NCBI GenBank assembly: GCA_027070475.1
Contig: JALXDT010000014.1
Location: forward strand, 1-29,806
Length of the DNA stretch: 29,806 nucleotides
Source: Candidatus Aminicenantota bacterium
GTDB taxonomy: Bacteria > Acidobacteriota > Aminicenantia > JAMOAD01
Direction: 5' to 3'
The position numbers and the translations under genes are program-made. The notes beneath the pieces were generated by a model that was given only the letters and a program-made list of their open reading frames with translations, had not been told where the DNA came from and did no database searches. Shown in pieces: positions 24,495-29,806 of the stretch (the first letter of the stretch is position 1; each line of letters begins with the position of its first letter).

Positions 24495-25817
24495 ATGGAT
24501 GCAAAAGAGGTAAAGAAAATTATTGAAAAGGAGGATGTAAAATTCCTTCAGTTATGGTTTGTAGATTTAGAAAGCAATTTAAAAACTGTAAATGTATTCA
24601 GGGATCAGATTAACAGTGTAATTGAAGAAGGAGCCTCTTTTGACGGGAGTTCTATAAGAGGTTTTACGAGGATTGAAGAGAGTGATATGTTTCTCCGACC
24701 GGATTTTTCTACTTTTGCTATTCTTCCTTTTGAAGTAGAAGGGGGAAAGATAGCGAGAGTTTTTTGTGATGTGTTAAAACCCAATGGGGAATGCTATGAA
24801 GATGCTCCCCGCACAATCTTAAAAAAGAATTTGCAGGAATTAAAAGAAAATTGGGGATATACCTTTTATGTAGGTCCGGAACTTGAATTTTTTTACTTTA
24901 AAAAACCATTTGAAATAGAGTTTATTGATTACAATGGGTATTTTGACCTTATTTCTCCTGACACTGGAGAGGATTTGCTAAGAAAAACAGTGTATATTCT
25001 TCAAAAGCTTGGAATAAAGGTTGAATATATTCACCATGAAGTTTCGCCATCTCAGTATGAACTTGATTTTAAGTATTCAGATGCCTTAACGATGGCAGAT
25101 AATCTAATCACTGCCAAATATATAGTTAAAAGGGTAGCGATAGAAAATGGGTATTATGCTACATTTATGCCAAAACCTGTTGAGGGTATAAATGGTAGTG
25201 GATTGCATGTTCATCAATCACTTTTTAAAGGAAATAAAAATGCTTTTTATTCTAAAGACAGCAAATCGGGATTGTCTGAAGTTGGTGAATTTTATGTGGC
25301 CGGTTTGTTAAACCATGCTAAAGAGATAACACTTATAACAAACCAGTGGGTCAATTCTTACAAAAGACTTGTTCCGGGATATGAAGCTCCTGTATATATT
25401 TCATGGGGAAGGAGCAACAGATCTCCTTTGATTAGAGTGCCAGCTGTAAGGGAAGGAAATACAAAATCAACAAGGATTGAATACAGATCCCCGGATCCAG
25501 CAGCAAACCCATATCTATTATTTTCTGTTCTTTTAAAAGCAGGAATGAAGGGAGTAGAAAACAGGTATAGCCTTGTTAAACCGCAGGAAGAAAATATTTA
25601 TAAATTTGATTATTTTAAAAGAAAGGAAGAGGGAATAGATTCATTACCAGGTAGTCTTATTGAAGCTATTATGGAGGCTGAAAGAGGAACAGTTATAAAA
25701 GAGACCTTAGGTGAATCTGCCTATGAAAAAATTATTATGTCAAAAAAGATTCATTGGGATGAATTCAGGATTAAAGTAACTGATTATGAGATAAAAAAGT
25801 ATCTACCGGTTCTTTAA
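24495..25817 (+). CDS. glnA: glutamine synthetase type I (GSI-alpha)
   Basis: Makes glutamine from glutamate, ammonia and ATP. The 440 aa length and absence of the long insertion and adenylylation Tyr motif point to the alpha type, as in Firmicutes and thermophiles. Motifs: FDGSSIRGF, GPELEFFYF, HHEVSPSQYEL, KPVEGINGSGLHVHQSLF, EAPVYISWGRSNRSPLIRVP and RIEYRSPDPAANPYL. A strong SD AAAGGAGGT precedes ATG 24495. No PII or GlnR-type gene is adjacent. GSI-alpha enzymes are usually regulated by feedback rather than adenylylation, so regulation here is inferred only. Confidence 0.97.
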   Translation: MDAKEVKKIIEKEDVKFLQLWFVDLESNLKTVNVFRDQINSVIEEGASFDGSSIRGFTRIEESDMFLRPDFSTFAILPFEVEGGKIARVFCDVLKPNGECYEDAPRTILKKNLQELKENWGYTFYVGPELEFFYFKKPFEIEFIDYNGYFDLISPDTGEDLLRKTVYILQKLGIKVEYIHHEVSPSQYELDFKYSDALTMADNLITAKYIVKRVAIENGYYATFMPKPVEGINGSGLHVHQSLFKGNKNAFYSKDSKSGLSEVGEFYVAGLLNHAKEITLITNQWVNSYKRLVPGYEAPVYISWGRSNRSPLIRVPAVREGNTKSTRIEYRSPDPAANPYLLFSVLLKAGMKGVENRYSLVKPQEENIYKFDYFKRKEEGIDSLPGSLIEAIMEAERGTVIKETLGESAYEKIIMSKKIHWDEFRIKVTDYEIKKYLPVL

Positions 25818-25819
25818 AA

Positions 25820-26913
25820 GTGGATAAAAATAAGATTAAAATTTTATTTATAGCTCAAACACCTCCTCCCTATCACGGAGCTTCATTGAGGAATCTTGAA
25901 TTATTGGAGAGTCTAAAAAAAAAAGTGAATTTATATTAAAGTATATTCCTCTTCAACTCACATCTAAGATAGAAGAGTTAGATAGGTTTTCACTATCTAA
26001 AATAATAAAAACTGTTAAAGTCTTTTTTTTATTGGTAAAAGAGCAGTTTATTTTCAGACCGCACATAGTTTTTTATAATTTTTCCCCAAACAGATGGGCT
26101 TTTTTGAGGGATTTTATTTTCTCCGTGTTTTTGAAATTTTTTCCTTCAAGAAAAGTTTTTGTTATAAGGGAACAGATTAAAGAGAATAAAATAAAAAAAT
26201 TTTTTCTTCGATTTTCATTTTCCAAAGGAATAGTGATTGTTTTATCTGAAAGCTATAAAAATAAATTTAAAACCTTTTTAAAAGGTTTAAGAATAGAGGT
26301 TATTAATGATGGTCTTATTCCTATCTCTGAAAAAGAGATAAAGAGGAAGCATTTTAAAAAACCTCCTCTTATTCTTTTTCTTTCAAATCTTGTCAAAGAT
26401 AAAGGTATATTTGTTTTTTTGGAAGCATTAAAAATTCTAAAAAAGAGAAATATTGATTTTAAATCCATAATTGCCGGAACTCCTATTGAATTAACAGAGA
26501 AGGATCTGAAAAATTTTTTGGTAGAATCAGGACTTTACAACAAGGTAGAATACAGAGGATATGTGAAAGGAAAGGAGAAGATTGACACCTATTTAAATTC
26601 TGATATTTTTGTTCTACCAACTTTAAAAGAAACATTTCCCGGAGTAATTTTGGAAGCGATGGAATTTGCTTTGCCTGTAATTAGCACTCAGGAAGGAGGG
26701 ATTCCGGATATTGTCGTTGAAGGAGAAACAGGTTTTCTTGTAGAGAAAAACAATGCCTATAACTTAGCTGAGAAGATAGAGTTTTTAGTAAAGAATGAAG
26801 AATTAGCGATTAAGATGGGAGAGAAAGGGAGAAAAAGATTTTTAAGTAATTTCACTTTTGATAAAATGGAAAAAAGATATTTAGAATTGTTTGAAAGGAT
26901 TTTAGATGAATGA
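25820..26913 (+). pseudogene. GT4-family glycosyltransferase, frameshifted at an A10 run
   Basis: A glycosyltransferase of the GT4 (GT-B) fold, split in the sequence as given. From GTG 25820 the N-terminal frame reads KILFIAQTPPPYHGASLRNL, the usual nucleotide-fold start, then a run of ten A (25915-25924) and a stop (TAA 25937-25939) after 39 residues. In the -1 frame the run continues without a stop (EFILKYIPLQLTSKIEELDR) and joins the main body to 26913. Together they give about 364 aa, normal for GT4. The C-terminal half has LFLSNLVKDKGIFVFLEALK and the E-x7-E nucleotide-sugar motif in LKETFPGVILEAMEFALPVI. One extra A (11) or two fewer would restore the frame. It may instead be an expressed gene that uses slippage at the run. 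A downstream TTG at 26032 would make only a truncated protein. Confidence 0.8.
25915..25924. repeat. homopolymer of ten A at the glycosyltransferase frameshift
   Basis: Ten consecutive A (GTCT-A10-GTGAAT) lie where the two frames of the GT4 gene meet. The stretch resembles A-run slippery sites known for -1 frameshifting and transcriptional slippage (dnaX-like), and A runs of this length are also common sequencing-error sites. See the finding. Confidence 0.9.
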
Positions 26914-27670
26914 GATAAAATTAAAGTCCAGGGAAATAGCTGAAATTTCTGTTTGTGCTCTTCAAATGGAAGAAATTTCTGATTATATCTTATCCTCAGA
27001 AAAGCAAATAGTTATTTCAACATTAAGTATGCCCATGCTTGGGGAAGTGAAAAAGAACATAGATTACAAAAAAGCTCTTAAAAATTCAGAGATAGTCTTG
27101 CCAGATGGTATAGGCATTGTTTTTCTTTCAAAAATTTTTAAAGGAAAACACTCCATTAAAAAAAGAATTACAGGACCAGATTTTTTTCTTTTTTTTAACA
27201 GAGTTGCCAACAAAGAGAAATTAAGCTATTTTTTTCTGGGTTCAACAGAGAAGACTCTTTCAAAAATTAAAGAAAGAATTGGACAAGAATGGCCGAATAT
27301 CAAAGTGTCGGGAGTTTTATCACCTCCCTTTGGCCAATGGACAGATGAAATTAACAATAAAATTATTGAAAATATAAATAGAGTAAATCCGGATGTTCTC
27401 TGGGTTGGAATGCCTGCACCAAAACAGGAAATTTGGGTTTTTAAGAACAGAGGAAGATTAACATCTAAAATAATAGCTTCAATAGGTGCTGCCTTTGATT
27501 TTTATGCAGGGACCAAAAAGAGAGCTCCTAAAATTTTTCAAAATTTAGGGCTTGAATGGTTATATAGAACAGCACAAGAGCCTGTAAGGATGGGAAAGCG
27601 TTACTTAAAAGGTCTTCCGGCTTTTATTTATTTTTCCTTTGAAGGATTTTGTAAAAGATTTAAAAAATAA
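26906..27670 (+). CDS. WecG/TagA/CpsF-family glycosyltransferase (GT26)
   Basis: A 254 aa GT26 enzyme that adds a second sugar to a lipid-linked sugar in surface-polymer synthesis (N-acetylmannosaminuronate in enterobacterial common antigen, N-acetylmannosamine in wall teichoic acid). Motifs: ISTLSMPMLGEV, VLPDGIGIVFLS (catalytic Asp region), KRITGPDFF, LWVGMPAPKQEIWV, IASIGAAFDFYAGTKKRAP and GLEWLYRTAQEPVRMGKRYL. The acceptor is probably the product of the polyprenyl-phosphate sugar transferase encoded at 28188-29579. ATG 26906 overlaps the end of the GT4 gene by eight bases. The sugar is not determined by sequence. Confidence 0.92.
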   Translation: MNEIKLKSREIAEISVCALQMEEISDYILSSEKQIVISTLSMPMLGEVKKNIDYKKALKNSEIVLPDGIGIVFLSKIFKGKHSIKKRITGPDFFLFFNRVANKEKLSYFFLGSTEKTLSKIKERIGQEWPNIKVSGVLSPPFGQWTDEINNKIIENINRVNPDVLWVGMPAPKQEIWVFKNRGRLTSKIIASIGAAFDFYAGTKKRAPKIFQNLGLEWLYRTAQEPVRMGKRYLKGLPAFIYFSFEGFCKRFKK

Positions 27671-27676
27671 TATAAT
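27649..27676 (+). promoter_or_regulatory. possible promoter before the acyltransferase gene
   Basis: TATAAT at 27671-27676, immediately after the wecG-type stop, with TTGTAA at 27649-27654 (four of six matches to TTGACA) and a 16-base spacer. It would give a start near 27683 just before the GAGAGG ribosome binding site. The genes are otherwise co-directional, so this could be an internal promoter. AT-richness makes chance matches likely. Confidence 0.35.
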
Positions 27677-27697
27677 TTGGTTTTGAGAGGTTATGGA

Positions 27698-28201
27698 ATG
27701 GAAAAAATTACTAAGATTGAAGGAACAATAACAATCGTTGATGTTTTAATTGGAAAGGGAGTAAAATATTTTGGTTTTGTAAATCTGTATGGATGTGAAA
27801 TAGGAGATGAGACAAAGATCGGAACATTTGTTGAAATTCAAAAGGGTGCAAAAATAGGTAAAAGATGTAAAGTCTCTTCGCATACCTTTATTTGTGAAGG
27901 AGTGGTGATAGAGGATGAAGTTTTTATAGGGCATAATGTTACATTTATAAATGATAATTATCCTCGTTCTACAAATCTTGATGGAAGTATGCAGGGAGAG
28001 GAAGATTGGAATTTACTCAAAACAAAGGTTAAAAAGAGAGCGTCCATAGGCTCCAGCGCTACAATTCTTGGAGGAGTGACCATTGGTGAAGGGGCAATTG
28101 TAGGTGCAGGTGCTGTTGTGACAAAAGATGTTCCTCCTTATACAATTGTGGCAGGCTGCCCTGCTAAAATTATAAGAAGAATAGAAGATGATGAGATTTA
28201 G
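27698..28201 (+). CDS. hexapeptide-repeat N-acyltransferase (WbpD/WlbB-like)
   Basis: A 167 aa left-handed beta-helix acyltransferase. Repeats of the [LIV]-G-x4 type are visible from about residue 15 to 150 (IGKGVKYFGF, CEIGDETKIGTFVEIQKGAKIGKRCK, ASIGSSATILGGVTIGEGAIVGAGAVVTKDV) and the end AGCPAKIIRRI is typical. FINDNYPRSTNLDG matches the sugar-nucleotide N-acetyltransferases that act on amino-sugar nucleotides. I chose ATG 27698, with GAGAGG seven bases before it, instead of a TTG at 27677. It probably modifies an amino sugar built into the glycan by the neighbouring transferases. The stop overlaps the next start. Confidence 0.85.
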   Translation: MEKITKIEGTITIVDVLIGKGVKYFGFVNLYGCEIGDETKIGTFVEIQKGAKIGKRCKVSSHTFICEGVVIEDEVFIGHNVTFINDNYPRSTNLDGSMQGEEDWNLLKTKVKKRASIGSSATILGGVTIGEGAIVGAGAVVTKDVPPYTIVAGCPAKIIRRIEDDEI

Positions 28202-29579
28202 TAAACTTATACTATTTGTAACTGATTTAATATTTTATTTATTTATCTACATATTTTTAGTAAAGATATTAAAAAGACCTTATATTAATATTATTGCCCT
28301 ATTATTGTTTTCTATCTTTTTTCTTGTTTTTTTTTTTTTTTTTTTGTATGAAATTGAAATATTTTTTAACAGGCTTTTATATTTTTTAAAATTAATAAGG
28401 TCTAACTTCTATTCATTTGTCCTTTTTTGGGCTATCTGGTGGTTGGTCTTAAAATCTCAATGGCCAATAGCCTCCAGATTACTCATTCTTACAATCTTTT
28501 TGTTTTTTGGAATTATTTATACTTTTACTATTCGCTTGTTTTTGGGCGCATTTTTGTTGAAATGGGTTAACATTTATCTTCTTCTTTCTCCTAAGCACAA
28601 AAGATTGTACAGGGGAAAGCTTATGAAGTATGGGAAAAAGCCAGTTGAGTTGAAAACTTTTGAAGATGTAGAGGCAAAGGTTAAAAGCGGTATTCTTTTT
28701 GTAAGTTATTTCCCTTCGAATATGGTGAAAACAAGAGCTCAGATGTGGGAGGAATATTATTCTCAGCTTTTTGAGATTAAAAAAGCAATATTGGGAAGAA
28801 AGGTTAAGGTTCTATTTTTTAATATTTATAACCTTGAACTTGAGCTCGATTTTGCAAATGTATACTTAGGAGAAATACCATCTCTTGAAATAACACCCTC
28901 TTTGCATAAGCTTTATGTATCCTTTTTTAAAAGAGTTTTTGACCTTCTCTTTTTTCTTCTTCTCTTCCCTTTAACTATCATACTTCATCCTTTTATTTTC
29001 TTTTTTATCAAACTCAAATTGGGTTCTCCAGTTGTTTTTAAGCAGATAAGGATTAAAAAAGATTTACAAACTTTTTCTCTTTTCAAATATAGAACAATGA
29101 GAATTATTTCAGGAACGAAAGAAAATGATGTAGACGAAGTTCACCTGAACTATATAAAAACACTTTTATCCGAAGAGGAAAGTACAGAATTTATAGAAAA
29201 TGAGATCAATCCTGTGGAAAAAAAGCTTAGAAAGCTTAAAAATAGAGGCGAATTTGATCTTTTAGGTTTGTTTTTGAGAAAATTAAGTCTTGATGAATTA
29301 CCTCAGATTTTTAATGTTTTAAAAGGAGATATGTCTTTTGTTGGCCCAAGACCTGCTCTTCCCTATGAGGTCAAAATATATCCAACCTGGGCACTAAATA
29401 GATTTAATGTAGAGCAGGGAATTACAGGATTATGGCAGGTTTCAGGAAGAGGTGTGATGCCTCTTCATACCTCTTTGTTTCTTGATTGTTACTATTCCCT
29501 TGAACAATCCCCCTCCCTTGATCTCTTTATTTTTATAAAAACAATTGGTTCTATATTGAAAATTTCTAAAGTTTTTTAA
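28188..29579 (+). CDS. polyprenyl-phosphate sugar-1-phosphate transferase (WbaP/WcaJ family)
   Basis: A 463 aa initiating transferase that puts the first sugar-1-phosphate on undecaprenyl phosphate. N-terminal membrane segments (about four, residues 5-115), a cytosolic middle region, then the C-terminal catalytic domain with one membrane hairpin (RVFDLLFFLLLFPLTIIL) and SPVVFKQIRI, FKYRTMRI, LDELPQIFNVLKGDMSFVGP and GITGLWQVSGRG. The stretch between FKYRTM and LDELPQ is long and Glu-rich, and I cannot assign it. Within the second membrane segment the codons for residues 47-53 contain a run of nineteen T at 28327-28345. The start is ATG 28188 (28191 possible). This gene should be the first step for the cluster. 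Confidence 0.93.
   Translation: MMRFSKLILFVTDLIFYLFIYIFLVKILKRPYINIIALLLFSIFFLVFFFFFLYEIEIFFNRLLYFLKLIRSNFYSFVLFWAIWWLVLKSQWPIASRLLILTIFLFFGIIYTFTIRLFLGAFLLKWVNIYLLLSPKHKRLYRGKLMKYGKKPVELKTFEDVEAKVKSGILFVSYFPSNMVKTRAQMWEEYYSQLFEIKKAILGRKVKVLFFNIYNLELELDFANVYLGEIPSLEITPSLHKLYVSFFKRVFDLLFFLLLFPLTIILHPFIFFFIKLKLGSPVVFKQIRIKKDLQTFSLFKYRTMRIISGTKENDVDEVHLNYIKTLLSEEESTEFIENEINPVEKKLRKLKNRGEFDLLGLFLRKLSLDELPQIFNVLKGDMSFVGPRPALPYEVKIYPTWALNRFNVEQGITGLWQVSGRGVMPLHTSLFLDCYYSLEQSPSLDLFIFIKTIGSILKISKVF
28327..28345. repeat. homopolymer of nineteen T inside the sugar transferase gene
   Basis: Nineteen T encode the end of Val47, five Phe and the start of Leu53 in the second membrane segment. The gene is in frame at 19 T. 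A change by one T would stop translation early: with 18 T there is a TAA after about 15 more codons, and with 20 T a TGA follows almost at once. It is by far the longest homopolymer I see in the window. Confidence 0.9.
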
Positions 29580-29806
29580 TTAAATTTTCTTCCAAGGAAG
29601 TTCGTTAGCTTTTATTTCTTTTTCCGGCACACCTATTTTTAGCATGGTGTTTTTTAAAGAAGTTTTTAAATCCACAGGATTCTGTTTATAAAGATTTAAA
29701 AGAGTGTAAAAAAGCTAAAGAATATTGGCAAAAAGCATTAGATAAATGGACATATATAGAAAGAGAACAAAATATAAATAATATAAAAGAAGCAATAACA
29801 AAAATA
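29580..29806. other. 3' end of window, no gene identified
   Basis: A/T-rich DNA after the sugar transferase stop. Two short open stretches are visible. On the plus strand, from about 29672 to the edge, an open frame reads YKDLKECKKAKEYWQKALDK, which looks slightly like a tetratricopeptide helix pair but has no convincing start codon. On the minus strand an open frame of 44 codons ends at 29580 with SLKNTMLKIGVPEKEIKANE, cut upstream by a TAG at 29715-29717. They overlap in part, so at most one is a gene, or each is a remnant. I cannot choose. Confidence 0.35.

Noticed and set aside
26270..26288. Palindrome AAACCTTTTTAAAAGGTTT in the GT4 gene
   Set aside because: Nine-base arms but a one-base loop, A/T-rich and inside coding sequence; no T run follows, so not a terminator.
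26032..26913. GT4 fragment starting at TTG 26032 as an independent gene
   Set aside because: It lacks the N-terminal Rossmann half; the upstream frames supply it once the A10 run is taken into account.

Overview
The window is AT-rich (by eye about one third GC), densely coded bacterial chromosome. There are no tRNA or rRNA genes, insertion sequences or CRISPR arrays. The KDO (3-deoxy-manno-octulosonate) genes, a polyprenyl-phosphate sugar transferase and a WecG-type glycosyltransferase point to a Gram-negative-type cell with lipopolysaccharide. The 5' end carries the classic origin-proximal order rnpA-yidD-yidC-jag-mnmE-mnmG-rsmG-parA-parB with a parS site, so the window probably lies close to the replication origin (dnaA and rpmH would be just upstream). 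I cannot name the phylum from sequence alone. A poorly sampled low-GC Gram-negative lineage fits; a jag gene, a GSI-alpha glutamine synthetase and a DUF763 gene are all unusual for Proteobacteria.

Layout. (1) 1-8501 (+): RNase P protein, membrane insertion (YidD, YidC), Jag, tRNA U34 modification (MnmE, MnmG), 16S methylation (RsmG), chromosome segregation (ParA, ParB, parS) and a bactofilin. (2) 8513-12591 (+): KDO block kdsB-pyrG-kdsA-kdsD; only the KDO-8-phosphate phosphatase is missing. (3) 12593-17712 (+): moaA-moaC, an RNA-processing metallo-beta-lactamase nuclease, purM and a short TldD-like peptidase. Genes from 1 to 17712 all face the same way and mostly overlap or nearly touch. (4) 17701-23799 (-): two blocks, MscS channel-DUF763-AIM24 and rmuC-acpS-orphan periplasmic binding protein. 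(5) 23842-29579 (+): moaD-moaE-glnA, then a surface-glycan cluster (GT4 glycosyltransferase, WecG-type glycosyltransferase, hexapeptide acyltransferase, initiating sugar-1-phosphate transferase). The last 227 bases hold no gene I can identify.

How the parts fit. ParB and KdsB both use CTP, and CTP synthase lies between kdsB and kdsA. The moa genes sit in two places (AC and DE). Together they give precursor Z and MPT synthase, but not the later molybdenum-insertion steps.

Main points of interest. The GT4 gene is split by a frameshift inside a run of ten A. The initiating sugar transferase of the same cluster carries a run of nineteen T inside its coding sequence. These are candidate phase-variable (contingency) sites, or else sequencing errors. 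A parS palindrome is built into the last codons of rsmG and lies directly before parA. At both moa junctions the C-terminal Gly-Gly codons also supply the next gene's ribosome binding site. I do not see a clearly new multi-gene system. The least explained gene is the DUF763 gene, in a tight MscS-DUF763-AIM24 row.
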